59,404 nucleotides of DNA from Burkholderiales bacterium RIFCSPLOWO2_12_FULL_65_40 (GCA_001770955.1 MESL01000040.1:1-59404); one strand, 5' to 3'. Counted from the stretch's first letter, positions 1 to 10,598 are shown. Notes: a model not told the origin generated them from the letters alone. Made by a program: numbers and translations.

Positions 1-1
1 G

Positions 2-307
2 CTCTCGAGCGTGTTCATCAGCAACACCAACCACGAAGAGCAGCAACCGGCGCACCTGACGCTCAAGGACGCCAGCGTGCCGGTGAAGATCAACCTGGCA
101 AAGTACGCAGGCCCCGAGGCGCGCTACTGCCCGGCCGGGGTGTACGAGTTCGTGCCTGACGAAGCACAAGGAGGCAATGCCCAGCGCCTGCAGATCAACG
201 CGCAGAACTGCGTGCACTGCAAGACGTGCGACATCAAGGACCCGACGCAGAACATCGTGTGGGTGACGCCCGAGGGGGGCGGGGGGCCCAATTACTCGGG
301 CATGTGA
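2..307 (+). CDS. Electron transfer flavoprotein-ubiquinone oxidoreductase, C-terminal end (partial)
   Basis: Only the last 101 codons are present; the reading frame is open to the left edge of the window. The protein passes electrons from ETF (fatty acid and amino acid oxidation) to ubiquinone at the inner membrane. The visible part is the ferredoxin-like C-terminal domain: [17 protein letters not shown] supplies three cysteines of the 4Fe-4S cluster, with a further cysteine upstream in [10 protein letters not shown]. The ending [15 protein letters not shown] is characteristic of the family. A strong hairpin terminator follows 16 bases after the stop. The family call is firm; the internal GTG at 11 is not a real start. 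Confidence 0.93.
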   Translation, partial: LSSVFISNTNHEEQQPAHLTLKDASVPVKINLAKYAGPEARYCPAGVYEFVPDEAQGGNAQRLQINAQNCVHCKTCDIKDPTQNIVWVTPEGGGGPNYSGM

Positions 308-322
308 GGCCGCGTTCCCTCC

Positions 323-353
323 AAAAGGGCCTGCTGCATGCAGGCCCTTTTTT
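323..353. terminator. Bidirectional rho-independent terminator
   Basis: An AAAAGGGCCTG arm and a CAGGCCCTTTTTT arm form a GC-rich stem flanked by A-run and T-run. It can end both the rightward ETF-QO transcript and the leftward DUF2164 transcript, whose stop codon lies at its edge. Confidence 0.85.
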
Positions 354-628
354 CATGGGCTGCGGGGACGCCCGCGGCCCTGGCGCGACCAGTACTGGAA
401 GGCATCTTCGTGCAGCTCGATATCGAGTTCCTCGACGCGGTGCAGCAGGCGCTCCTGCACATCGGCCACCGCCTGGTTGTAGACCAGCGGAGCAATCTCC
501 TCCAGGAAGAAACCGAGCAACGCACCGGCGGCGATGTTGCCGATCTTCTGCTCCAGCCGCTCCTCAAAATAGCGCTCGATGGAAGCCACCGCGTCGGTGC
601 GGGTCTGCCGGGGAAGCTCGATAGCCAT
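353..628 (-). CDS. DUF2164 family protein
   Basis: A 91-residue soluble protein starting MAIELPRQ. The pattern of a basic start, SIERYFEERLEQKIG, then GFFLEEIAPLVYNQAVADVQ and a closing acidic segment with FQYW matches the DUF2164 family of small uncharacterised proteobacterial proteins, whose usual length is 80-95 residues. No catalytic motif is visible and the function is unknown. It converges with the ETF-QO gene and is separated from the Lrp gene by an intergenic repeat. The overlapping rightward frames are shadows. The family call rests on remembered sequence pattern, not on a search. Confidence 0.8.
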   Translation of the reverse strand: MAIELPRQTRTDAVASIERYFEERLEQKIGNIAAGALLGFFLEEIAPLVYNQAVADVQERLLHRVEELDIELHEDAFQYWSRQGRGRPRSP

Positions 629-641
629 GCCTGAATGCTCC

Positions 642-678
642 TTTTTTTATAGCTATTAGCGCTTTAACATCAAGCGCA
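642..678 (+). repeat. Short intergenic repeat unit (TAGCTA / AGCGCTT...AAGCGC family)
   Basis: TTTTTTATAGCTATTAGCGC followed by a short spacer and AAGCGC. The same arrangement recurs between genes and inside cassettes at about 3231, 3293, 12347, 14018, 15375, 20914, 43137 and 50634. It looks like a palindromic interspersed repeat typical of Comamonadaceae intergenic DNA. Confidence 0.7.
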
Positions 679-700
679 ATCTGCCATTTTTGCTCAGATT

Positions 701-1159
701 TCAGTTCACAAACAAGGGCAGATCGGCCTTTTTCAGCGTGCGCAGCACGAAGCTGGAGCGGCTGTGGCGTATGCCCTTGATCTTGTAGAGCTTCTCGCGC
801 AGCAGGCGCTCGTAGTCGCGTGTGTCCTTGACCACCACACGCAACAGGTAGTCGTAATCGCCCGACACCAGATGCGCCTCGATCACCTCGGGAATGCTGG
901 CCAGCGTTTCGCCAAACTTCTCCAGCGTGTTGTCGGAATGGCTGTCGAGCGTGACCTGCACCAGCACCGTGTCGGCGAGGTCCAGCGCCTGGGGGTTGAG
1001 GCGCACGGTGTAGCCCTCGATCACCCCGGCCTCTTCCATCTTCTTGATGCGGCCCCAGCACGGCGACGGGCTCAGGCCCACGGCCTGGCCGATGTCCTGC
1101 AGGCTGGCGCGGGCATTGGCCTGCAGCACGGAGAGAATTTTTCTGTCCAGACGGTCCAT
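701..1159 (-). CDS. Lrp/AsnC family transcriptional regulator
   Basis: A 152-residue protein with the classic two-part Lrp layout. Residues 1-60 form the winged helix-turn-helix (MDRLDRKILSVLQANAR..., DIGQAVGLSPSPCWGRIKKM). Residues 65-145 form the RAM/ACT-like ligand domain, with the typical ALVSGDYDYLLRV-like core seen here as HLVSGDYDYLLRVVVKD. It is divergent from the gcv operon, across an intergenic region that holds a perfect palindrome and the glycine riboswitch, so autoregulation and control of glycine cleavage are both plausible. The ligand (glycine, leucine or another amino acid) cannot be told from sequence. Confidence 0.92.
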   Translation of the reverse strand: MDRLDRKILSVLQANARASLQDIGQAVGLSPSPCWGRIKKMEEAGVIEGYTVRLNPQALDLADTVLVQVTLDSHSDNTLEKFGETLASIPEVIEAHLVSGDYDYLLRVVVKDTRDYERLLREKLYKIKGIRHSRSSFVLRTLKKADLPLFVN

Positions 1160-1204
1160 GGCTTTGATCGTTCGAAATATTGAAGAATTTCAGAATAATT
1201 TTCC

Positions 1205-1223
1205 GTCAAATAACGTATTTGAC
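1205..1223. promoter_or_regulatory. Candidate Lrp/AsnC operator palindrome
   Basis: GTCAAATA-ACG-TATTTGAC is a perfect inverted repeat of 8 + 3 + 8 bases. It lies 45 bp upstream of the divergent lrp-like start, in an AT-rich stretch unlike the surrounding DNA. The 15-19 bp size suits Lrp-family dimers. Which promoter it controls is inference. Confidence 0.6.
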
Positions 1224-1375
1224 GCAAATTCAGAAAAATCAACTGCCACCTGTCCGGCACAATTTCCCTCAGACGCTCTGATCGGAGTGCGCAAACTGAC
1301 AAGGCCCCGGCTGGTTACCGCCAGACCGGGGCGCTTGGCAATTGGCCCCGGCAAAGCGGTAGAATCGCGCCTTCG

Positions 1376-1592
1376 TCAGGAGAGAGTGCTCCGCTTATCC
1401 GCGAGCAGCACCGCCGAAGGCGCAGGCACCCGCCGAACGCTCAGGCAAAAGGACTGGCAACCGCCCGCAGTGATGCGGGCGTTCCCTTGCTGGAGAGAGG
1501 CGGCCGCGCGCAACGCACAGGCCACCCACCGAAGGAGCAAGCCGCGCGGCCAGCCAGGGCGCAGCGGTGAATCTCTCAGGTAAAGCGGACAG
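1376..1592 (+). promoter_or_regulatory. Tandem glycine riboswitch (two aptamers)
   Basis: Two glycine aptamers lie in series before gcvT. Aptamer 1 (about 1377-1462) has GGAGAG, CACCGCCGAAGGCGCAGG and CGCTCAGGCAAAAGGACTG. Aptamer 2 (about 1491-1592) has GGAGAG, CCACCGAAGGAGCAAGCC and ATCTCTCAGGTAAAGCGGACAG. These conserved blocks, their order and the gcv operon downstream are diagnostic. Glycine binding normally turns on glycine cleavage genes. A hairpin follows that reaches the gcvT ribosome binding site. Confidence 0.95.
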
Positions 1593-1641
1593 CAGGGCAA
1601 ATTCCGTGGCACTGGTGCCACGGCCCCCATTTGCCCTGGAG
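1593..1641 (+). promoter_or_regulatory. Riboswitch expression platform hairpin covering the gcvT ribosome binding site
   Basis: CAGGGCAAAT (1593-1602) pairs exactly with ATTTGCCCTG (1629-1638), enclosing an inner stem CCGTGGCA / GTGCCACGG-like arm (1604-1623). The outer stem runs into the GGAG at 1638-1641, six bases before the gcvT ATG. There is no T-run, so control is more likely at translation than by termination. Confidence 0.65.
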
Positions 1642-1646
1642 TTCTC

Positions 1647-2783
1647 ATGTCCGCACCTGCCGCCGCACCCCTGCTCACCACGCCCCTCAACGCGCTGCAC
1701 ATCGAACTGGGCGCCCGCATGGTGCCGTTCGCCGGTTACTCCATGCCCGTGCAGTACCCGGCCGGCCTGATGGCCGAGCACCTGCACACCCGCCAGGCCG
1801 CTGGTCTGTTCGACGTGTCGCACATGGGCCAGTTGCGCCTGGTCGGCCCGGATGCCGCCGCCGCGTTCGAGAGCCTGATGCCCGTGGACGTGATCGACCT
1901 GCCCGTGGGCAAGCAGCGCTACGGCCTGCTGCTGAACGACGAGGGCGGCATCATCGACGACCTGATGTTCTTCCGCGTGGCGCAGGACGAAATCTTCGTC
2001 ATCGTCAACGGCGCCTGCAAGGTCGGCGACATCGCCCACATCCAGGCGCGCATCGGCCAGCGCTGCCAGGTCATCCCCATGCCCGACCATGCCCTGCTCG
2101 CGCTGCAGGGCCCGCAGGCCGCCACCGCCCTGGCGCGCCTGGCGCCCGGCGTGGACAAGCTGGTCTTCATGACCGGCGGCAACTTCCAGATTGCGGGCTG
2201 CGACTGCTTCGTCACGCGCAGCGGTTACACGGGCGAAGACGGCTTTGAAATTTCGGTGCCCGCCGCGCAGGCCGACACGCTGGCGCGCACCCTGCTGGCC
2301 CAGCCTGAGGTCAAGCCCATCGGCCTGGGCGCGCGCAATTCGCTGCGCCTCGAAGCCGGGCTGTGCCTCTATGGCAACGACCTCGACACCACCACCACGC
2401 CCGTGGAAGCGGCATTGAACTGGGCCATGCAGAAGGTGCGCCGCACCGGCGGCGCGCGCGCCGGTGGCTTCCCCGGCGCCGACAAGGTGCTGGCCCAGCT
2501 CGACAACCCCGCCAGCCTGACGCGCAAGCGCGTGGGCCTCGTCGCCCTGGAGCGCGTGCCCGTGCGCGAGCACACCGAGCTGCAAACCGAAGGCGGCCAG
2601 AAGATCGGCGAAGTCACCAGCGGCCTGCTCGGCCCCAGCTTCGACAAGCCCATCGCCCTGGCCTATGTGGACCCGCAGCATGCCGCCGTGGGCACGCGCG
2701 TCCACGCCATCGTGCGCGGCAAGGCCGTGCCCATGGAAGTGTGCGCCACCCCCTTCGTGCCCACGCGTTACTACCGCGGCTGA
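1647..2783 (+). CDS. gcvT: Aminomethyltransferase (glycine cleavage T protein)
   Basis: 378 residues, close to the usual 360-380. It transfers the methylene group from the aminomethyl-lipoyl H protein to tetrahydrofolate, releasing ammonia, in the cytoplasmic glycine cleavage complex. Family marks include FDVSHMGQLRLVGPDA near residue 50, the folate-domain GYTGEDGFEISVP near 193, LGARNSLRLEAGLCLYGNDL near 228, and the C-terminal barrel ending VPTRYYRG. The ATG at 1647 follows GGAG with good spacing and sits directly after the riboswitch hairpin. It is the first gene of gcvT-gcvH-gcvP. Confidence 0.97.
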   Translation: MSAPAAAPLLTTPLNALHIELGARMVPFAGYSMPVQYPAGLMAEHLHTRQAAGLFDVSHMGQLRLVGPDAAAAFESLMPVDVIDLPVGKQRYGLLLNDEGGIIDDLMFFRVAQDEIFVIVNGACKVGDIAHIQARIGQRCQVIPMPDHALLALQGPQAATALARLAPGVDKLVFMTGGNFQIAGCDCFVTRSGYTGEDGFEISVPAAQADTLARTLLAQPEVKPIGLGARNSLRLEAGLCLYGNDLDTTTTPVEAALNWAMQKVRRTGGARAGGFPGADKVLAQLDNPASLTRKRVGLVALERVPVREHTELQTEGGQKIGEVTSGLLGPSFDKPIALAYVDPQHAAVGTRVHAIVRGKAVPMEVCATPFVPTRYYRG

Positions 2784-2839
2784 AAGCCTGCAGCGCAGGC
2801 TACATTCCGGATTCCCTTCATCTTTCAGGAGCCTTTCCC

Positions 2840-3214
2840 ATGACGATCAAATTTTCCAAAGACCACGAGTGGGTCAACGCCGCCGACGCCAACGCTGCCG
2901 TGGTGGGCATCACCGTGCACGCCCAGGACGCCCTGGGTGATGTGGTGTTTGTCGATCTGCCCGCCGTGGGCACCACGTTTGCCCAGGGCGATGTGGCCGG
3001 CGTGGTCGAGTCGGTCAAGGCCGCTGCCGATGTGTACATGCCCGTGTCGGGCGAGGTGGTGGAAGTGAACGAGGCGCTGCGCGCTGACCCGTCGCTGGCC
3101 AACTCCGACCCGCTGGGCGCTGGCTGGTTCTTCAAGGTCAAGCTGTCTGACGCCTCGCAGCTCGACGCCCTGATGGACGAGACGGCCTATTCGAGCTTTG
3201 CCGCCAGCGCCTGA
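2840..3214 (+). CDS. gcvH: Glycine cleavage system H protein
   Basis: 124 residues, the normal size. It carries the lipoyl arm that shuttles the aminomethyl group between the P, T and L proteins. The lipoylated lysine is Lys60 in GVVESVKAAADVY, and the family ending NSDPLGAGWFFKVK is present. The frame is open far upstream within gcvT; the ATG at 2840 was chosen because MTIKFSKDHEW is the standard H protein beginning and AGGAG-like sequence precedes it. It lies 56 bp after gcvT and 130 bp before gcvP, so one operon is likely. Confidence 0.97.
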   Translation: MTIKFSKDHEWVNAADANAAVVGITVHAQDALGDVVFVDLPAVGTTFAQGDVAGVVESVKAAADVYMPVSGEVVEVNEALRADPSLANSDPLGAGWFFKVKLSDASQLDALMDETAYSSFAASA

Positions 3215-3230
3215 GCGCCGCAGCAAAAAC

Positions 3231-3325
3231 CATAGCTGCCCGCGCTTGAATTCAGGCGCTTTTCATGTGAAAAGTGCCTGAAACCCTTTCAATACAAGCG
3301 CTGGCAGCTCTCTTTTTTTCATAGC
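3231..3325. repeat. Two intergenic repeat units in opposite orientation
   Basis: Unit one (3231-3262) reads CATAGCTGCCCGCGCTTG followed by a spacer and GGCGC. Unit two (3293-3325) reads the other way, with CAAGCGCTGGCAGCT and a T-run. The pair lies between gcvH and gcvP, so it would be transcribed and could fold. Confidence 0.65.
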
Positions 3326-3344
3326 CTTTGAGACTGGTTCCGCC

Positions 3345-6239
<2,895 letters not shown>

Positions 6240-6249
6240 GCACGCGGAC

Positions 6250-6888
6250 ATGACGCCGCCCGCCAGCGCCTGCACCGTCTGCCAGCCCACCGCGCTGGAG
6301 GCGCTGGTACGGTCCGAGCCCGCCCTGGCCGCGCAGTGGCAGGCCCTGCCCCGCCGCCACTTCGCCGCCAGCGCCGTGCTGCTGCGCAGCGGCGAAACCT
6401 GCACCCGTGCCTGGCTGGTGGAGAGCGGGCTGGTGCGCCTGTACTACCTGAGTGACCAGGGCACCGAGCGCAACCGCTCATTCCATATGGAAGGCAACTG
6501 GGTGGGTGGCGGCATGCCGCCCCTGGCCTTGCCCAGCCCCTACACCATTGAGGCGCTGGAACCCGTGCAGGCCGTGGAACTGGGCTATGCGACCTTGCAG
6601 GACTGGCACCACCGGTTTCCGCACATCCAGGCCCTGCTCAATGAAGCCATGGGCTACCTCTTCACCCAGCATGCACGGCGTGAATCGGACCTGCTGGGCC
6701 TGTCGCCCGAGGCACGCTACCGCAGCTTTCTGGCGGACCAGGGCAATCTGGCCGAGCGCCTGCCCCAGCACCATGTGGCCAGCTATCTGGGCATTTCTGC
6801 GGTGTCGCTGTCGCGCATCCGGGCACGGCTGGGCATGGTTGCGGCGCCCGCCACGCCCAGGCTCAAGGTCCCGGTGGCCACGCGCTGA
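6250..6888 (+). CDS. Crp/Fnr family transcriptional regulator
   Basis: 212 residues with a cyclic-nucleotide-binding-like N-terminal barrel (LLRSGETCTRAWLVESGLVRLYYLSDQGTE is split around residues 40-70) and a short C-terminal winged helix (QHHVASYLGISAVSLSRIRARLG). The effector is unknown; the Arg-Ser phosphate-binding signature of true Crp proteins is not evident. The ATG at 6250, 10 bp after gcvP, is preferred over in-frame starts lying inside gcvP. Its 3' end overlaps the convergent cytochrome gene by 26 bp. It may respond to small effectors or redox, but its targets cannot be seen. Confidence 0.82.
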   Translation: MTPPASACTVCQPTALEALVRSEPALAAQWQALPRRHFAASAVLLRSGETCTRAWLVESGLVRLYYLSDQGTERNRSFHMEGNWVGGGMPPLALPSPYTIEALEPVQAVELGYATLQDWHHRFPHIQALLNEAMGYLFTQHARRESDLLGLSPEARYRSFLADQGNLAERLPQHHVASYLGISAVSLSRIRARLGMVAAPATPRLKVPVATR

Positions 6889-7450
6889 CCGTCCGGGCAA
6901 GGCCCGGCATGACCACCTTGGGGAGCGCTTGGCGGTCCATCACGGCTTCAGCCCCCACCAGGCCGTTGAGGTGCAGCAGGTGCGCCGTGATGGCGTACAC
7001 CTCGTCGTCGGTCAGGCTCTTGGGTGCGTGGTACGGCATGGCCCGGCGCACATAGTCGAACAGCGTGGTGGCATACGGCCAGCGCGCGCCCACGGACTGG
7101 ATCAGCAGCGGATGCTTGCGAATGCGCAGCAGCCGCAGCGGATCGTCCCAGCCCATCCAGCCATCGCTGCCCGCCAGCCGCGCCGCCGGGCCTTCGATGC
7201 CCCTGGGGCCATGGCAGGCTGCGCATTGCGCCTGGTACAGCCGCGCGCCCTGCGCCACGCTGCCCTGCCCCGGCGGCAGATTGCGGCCACCGGGAAAGAC
7301 GGTGATGTCATGCCGCGCCAGCCGGGCAGGCTCCAGCGGCTCACCCAGGCCTACGAGGGCGGGGGGCGCCGTCTGGGCCAGCACCGCGCTCCCCAGCCAA
7401 AGCGCACCCCACGCTGCGGCGCGCAGCCACCGAGCCAGCGTGTCACGCAT
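6863..7450 (-). CDS. c-type cytochrome, SoxD/SorB-like sulfite (sulfane) dehydrogenase subunit
   Basis: 195 residues with a Sec signal (WLRAAAWGALWLGSAVLAQ) and one haem site, CAACHG, at about residues 77-82. A later methionine in RRAMPYHAPKSL is a possible second axial ligand. The start at 7450 (MRDTLARWL) overlaps the end of the upstream molybdenum enzyme gene by 8 bp, so the two are translationally coupled. Such pairs transfer electrons from sulfite or sulfane sulfur to the periplasmic respiratory chain. A single haem domain makes it shorter than classic two-domain SoxD. Its partner identity supports the role. Confidence 0.8.
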   Translation of the reverse strand: MRDTLARWLRAAAWGALWLGSAVLAQTAPPALVGLGEPLEPARLARHDITVFPGGRNLPPGQGSVAQGARLYQAQCAACHGPRGIEGPAARLAGSDGWMGWDDPLRLLRIRKHPLLIQSVGARWPYATTLFDYVRRAMPYHAPKSLTDDEVYAITAHLLHLNGLVGAEAVMDRQALPKVVMPGLARTVSAWPPGP

Positions 7451-8681
7451 AGACGTTCTCCACCCGCCCATCGGCGTCGATCCCCCAAGCCTGCACCGCG
7501 TTGTAGTGGTTGAAGGAATGGGAGGCATACCGGCTCTTCCATGCACTGCGCAGGGGCTGTGTGCGGCCGTGCTCGTCGGTGGCTCGGCTCATCAGCACGG
7601 CCTTGCGCCCGTCCCAGCGCCACGGCAGGGTGAAGCGCGTGAAGGCGCGGTCCAGCGCCGGGCCGTGCAACTGGGCGGTCATCCACGAGCGCCCGCCATC
7701 GGCAGAGACATCGACCCGGGCAATCCGCCCATGGCCGGACCATGCCAGCCCCGCAATCTCGAAAAAGCCACGCGGCTCGGGCATCGTCTGCTGGCCCGAC
7801 GGATGGGTGATGACGGACTTCACATCCATATGGAAGGCAAAGCGCTCGATGCGCCCATCGGCCAGCACCTGCGTGTACAGGCCCGATTCGTCCTTGGTGT
7901 GCGCAGGCGCATCGGTCACCTCCAGCCGATGCAGCCACTTCACATTGACATTGCCTTCCCAGCCCGGCATGAACAGGCGCATCGGGTAGCCCTGCGATGG
8001 GCGCAGGCGCTCACCGTTCTGGTACAGCGCCACCATGGCATCCTTGAGCAGGGCCTGCAAGGGCAGGCTGCGGCTGTGCGAGCCGCCGTCGGCGCCTTCG
8101 GCCACCACCCATTGCGCGCCCTCGCGCAAGCCCGCCTCGTGCAGCAGGTACGACAGCGGCACACCGGTCCATTCCGAGCACGACACCTCCCCCGCAATCT
8201 CGCCCAGGGTCTGCTTCACGGGCAGGGGCGAGAGCGCGTTGGCCGCCGAATTGCCCGCGCACTCCAGAAAGTGGACACGGCTGACCATGGGGTAGCGCAT
8301 CAGTCGCTGCAGGTCAAAGCGCAGGGGCTTGTGGACCAAGCCATGGACCATCAGCACATGCTGCTCGGGCGCAATATCGGGCAGGCCGTTGTGGTGCACC
8401 GCGAAATGCAGGCCGCTCGGGGTGATGATGCCGCGCTGGGTCTGCAAGGGCGTACGCCAGACCGCGAACCCGGCCGCACTGGAGAGCTGGCGCTGCACCC
8501 GCTGCTCATGGTGCGATGGCTGGCCGTAGGGCAGGTCCGCACCCCCCAGCGTCTTCATGGAATCGGGCATGCGCGCAGCCAGCGGCTCGGCGGCCTGGGC
8601 CACCAGCCCTCCGGCCCCCAGAGCCAGTCCGCCCAGAAAATCCCGCCGCGCCAACCGGCCCTGGCCACCCGATGAAAGCAT
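7443..8681 (-). CDS. SoxC-like molybdenum cofactor sulfite/sulfane dehydrogenase
   Basis: About 412 residues, exported by the Tat route: RRDFLGGLALGAGGL is a twin-arginine signal. The molybdopterin ligand cysteine is in HFLECAGNS, followed by GEVSCSEWTGVPLS, SLPLQALL and the dimerisation domain with HGRIARVDVSADGGRSW, all typical of the SoxC/sulfite oxidase family. The ATG at 8681 places the Tat motif near residue 10; a Met five codons further upstream is possible. It overlaps the cytochrome gene. No soxXYZAB genes are adjacent, so the substrate may be free sulfite rather than the Sox carrier. Confidence 0.87.
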   Translation of the reverse strand: MLSSGGQGRLARRDFLGGLALGAGGLVAQAAEPLAARMPDSMKTLGGADLPYGQPSHHEQRVQRQLSSAAGFAVWRTPLQTQRGIITPSGLHFAVHHNGLPDIAPEQHVLMVHGLVHKPLRFDLQRLMRYPMVSRVHFLECAGNSAANALSPLPVKQTLGEIAGEVSCSEWTGVPLSYLLHEAGLREGAQWVVAEGADGGSHSRSLPLQALLKDAMVALYQNGERLRPSQGYPMRLFMPGWEGNVNVKWLHRLEVTDAPAHTKDESGLYTQVLADGRIERFAFHMDVKSVITHPSGQQTMPEPRGFFEIAGLAWSGHGRIARVDVSADGGRSWMTAQLHGPALDRAFTRFTLPWRWDGRKAVLMSRATDEHGRTQPLRSAWKSRYASHSFNHYNAVQAWGIDADGRVENVYA

Positions 8682-8802
8682 GTGTGTTCCCCGCATCCCA
8701 AAGCGGCACCCATCGGCCACAACGCCAGTGTTGCAGCGGGGGCCCGGCATCGCATTAACCTTTGTTAACGCACTTGCAAGACCGGCCGGGCCGGGCGGTG
8801 CT

Positions 8803-9834
8803 CTACAAAGCGTCGAGCGGGCTCAGAATCCCGCGCCCGCCCTTGTTGAGCACATGTGTGTAAATCATGGTGGTGCTCACATCGGCATGGCCCAGCAGCT
8901 CCTGCACCGTGCGAATGTCGTAGCCCGCCTGCAGCAAATGCGTGGCAAACGAATGCCGCAGCACATGGGGCGACACCGGCTTGGCAATCTGCGTACGCCG
9001 CACCGCCTCGCGCACGGCGCGCTGCACCGATTCGGGGTACACATGGTGGCGCCGCTCCAGCAGCTCGCCGGTGCGGGCATCGGGGCGCGGATCGGTGGAG
9101 CGCACGGGGGAGGGAAACACCCACTGCCAGGCCCAGGTTTGGTCGGCCTGGGGGTATTTGACGGCCAGCGCATGCGGCAGATACACACGGCCAAAACCAG
9201 CGGCCAGATCCTTTTCGTGCAGCGCGCGGGCCTTTTGCAATTGCGCCTGCAAAGGCGCAATCAAGTTCTCCGGCAGCACCGTCACCCGATCTTTGTTGCC
9301 CTTGCCCTCGCGCACCACGATTTCGCGGCGGGCAAACTCCACATCCTTCACGCGAAGGCGCAGCGCCTCCAACAGGCGCATGCCCGTGCCATAGAGCAAC
9401 TGCGCAATCAGGCCCGTGGTGCCATCCATGTGCAGCAATAGCTCGCGCACCTCTGTGGGCGTCAGCACCACTGGTAGGCGCTTGGGTGTTTTGGCTTGAA
9501 CCACCTCATTGAGCCAGGGCAAATCCGTCTCCAGCACCTGCTTGTACAAATACAGCAGCGCCGCCTTGGCCTGGTTTTGCGTGGAGGCAGAAACCAGCCT
9601 ATCAACCGCCAAATGGCTCAAAAATGCCTCCACCTCGGCCGCACCCATCTCTTGCGGGTGGCGCTTGCCATGAAACACGATAAAACGCCGTGCCCAGTCG
9701 ATATACGCCTCTTCGGTGCGAATGCTGTAATGCCGTGTGCGCAGGTGAATGCGCATACGTTCCAGCAGCTTGGGCGGTCGGGGCACGACGGGGTCGCTGG
9801 TAGGCTGTGAGTATTCAGCGGGGCGCTCTGTCAT
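8803..9834 (-). CDS. intI: Integron integrase (IntI, tyrosine recombinase)
   Basis: 343 residues, close to the 320-340 of IntI proteins. The core catalytic residues are present: Arg153 in GTGMRLLEALRLR, His290 and Arg293 in HVLRHSFATH, His316 in LLGHADVS, and the nucleophile Tyr325 in TTMIYTHVLN. The integron-specific extra segment appears around residues 228-272 (ADQTWAWQWVFPS, then RRHHVYPESVQRAV). It reads away from the cassettes, the standard arrangement, with attI just upstream of its start. The gene is intact and high in GC like the host, unlike the cassettes. It probably integrates and excises cassettes by single-strand attC recombination. No LexA box is evident upstream. Confidence 0.96.
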   Translation of the reverse strand: MTERPAEYSQPTSDPVVPRPPKLLERMRIHLRTRHYSIRTEEAYIDWARRFIVFHGKRHPQEMGAAEVEAFLSHLAVDRLVSASTQNQAKAALLYLYKQVLETDLPWLNEVVQAKTPKRLPVVLTPTEVRELLLHMDGTTGLIAQLLYGTGMRLLEALRLRVKDVEFARREIVVREGKGNKDRVTVLPENLIAPLQAQLQKARALHEKDLAAGFGRVYLPHALAVKYPQADQTWAWQWVFPSPVRSTDPRPDARTGELLERRHHVYPESVQRAVREAVRRTQIAKPVSPHVLRHSFATHLLQAGYDIRTVQELLGHADVSTTMIYTHVLNKGGRGILSPLDAL

Positions 9835-9844
9835 CCGCGAAATT

Positions 9845-9858
9845 TTAGGTTTGCCTAA
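9845..9858. promoter_or_regulatory. Inverted repeat just upstream of intI
   Basis: TTAGG-TTTG-CCTAA lies 11 bp before the intI start codon. Both arms contain the TTAGG of the recombination core, so it may be an integrase binding site in attI, or a hairpin in the intI leader. Confidence 0.4.
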
Positions 9859-9901
9859 TTTTCCGGATGTCGGGGTTTACGCGTGGCTGCTGTTGCGGTG
9901 G

Positions 9902-9930
9902 TTGTCTTGGCGGACCGATCGGGCTACCAT
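9902..9930 (+). promoter_or_regulatory. Possible cassette promoter (Pc-like), weak
   Basis: TTGTCT, a 17-base spacer, then TACCAT, each four of six matches to sigma-70 hexamers, pointing toward the cassettes and 20 bp before the attI core. The position fits an integron promoter, but the match is weak. Confidence 0.3.
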
Positions 9931-9987
9931 GCCTGTCGTCTATTTCTAGTTAGGCTTAAAATTCAAAATTGAATATGGGAGATAAAA

Positions 9988-10548
9988 ATGGGATTTTTTA
10001 GAAGTTTATTCGGTGGAAAAAAAGGTGCTGGCCAACGAACTGGAGGACTGATGAAGCTTGGTGATGAATACTATCTCGAAGAGCTTGCACGGATTGAAAA
10101 TCAGTTAAGACGTAATGATGATTTTTACGGCGCCTGGCTCGATGATGAAAGGGAAAAATTAATAATTGATACTCGCTTTGCAATACCTAACGTTATACTT
10201 GGATTAATTTACATGGTTGGAATTAATGTAAGCATCGATATTGAAAAAGCCGAAAACTATTTCTATGAATCAATAAAGCTCGGATCTCCGTTTGCCTATA
10301 AATACTTGTCTGTTATTGAAAATGGACGAGGCAACAAAGAAAGGGCAAATGAATATATAGAAAAAGCTGTGTCGCTTGGCGATCCGGAGGCAATGGTAAT
10401 GCTAGGTTTTTATTATGTGCACGAGATAAAACTTGAAGGTGGACAGCCTGACTATAAAAGAGCTCGCAATTTATTTCAAAAAGCGGCACGAATGGGGCAC
10501 GATGCAGCAATACAAAATCTTTCTGCGATGAATGAAAGAGGCGAATAA
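9988..10548 (+). CDS. Sel1/TPR-like repeat protein (cassette 1)
   Basis: 186 residues, very AT-rich compared with the host. The C-terminal half looks like Sel1-type helical repeats: AENYFYESIKLGSPFAYKYL, ERANEYIEKAVSLGDPEAMV, RARNLFQKAARMGHDAAIQNL. The start is basic (MGFFRSLFGGKKGAG) with no signal peptide. Such repeats usually bind proteins; no enzymatic motif is seen. GGGAGATAAAA gives a good ribosome binding site. It is the first cassette after attI, the position best placed for expression from an integron promoter. No proper R'' box follows it, so its own attC seems lost. Confidence 0.75.
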   Translation: MGFFRSLFGGKKGAGQRTGGLMKLGDEYYLEELARIENQLRRNDDFYGAWLDDEREKLIIDTRFAIPNVILGLIYMVGINVSIDIEKAENYFYESIKLGSPFAYKYLSVIENGRGNKERANEYIEKAVSLGDPEAMVMLGFYYVHEIKLEGGQPDYKRARNLFQKAARMGHDAAIQNLSAMNERGE

Positions 10549-10598
10549 ATATTGCGAATATTTAGGGCTGGAGTCACATTAATTTTTTCCAAATCTAG

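Larger units (their letters stand above)
9835..9955 (+). other. attI recombination site region
   Basis: This segment lies between the integrase start and the first cassette. The crossover core GTTAGGC is at 9949-9955, so the first cassette begins with TTAGGC at 9950. The exact left boundary of attI cannot be set from one sequence. Confidence 0.75.
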
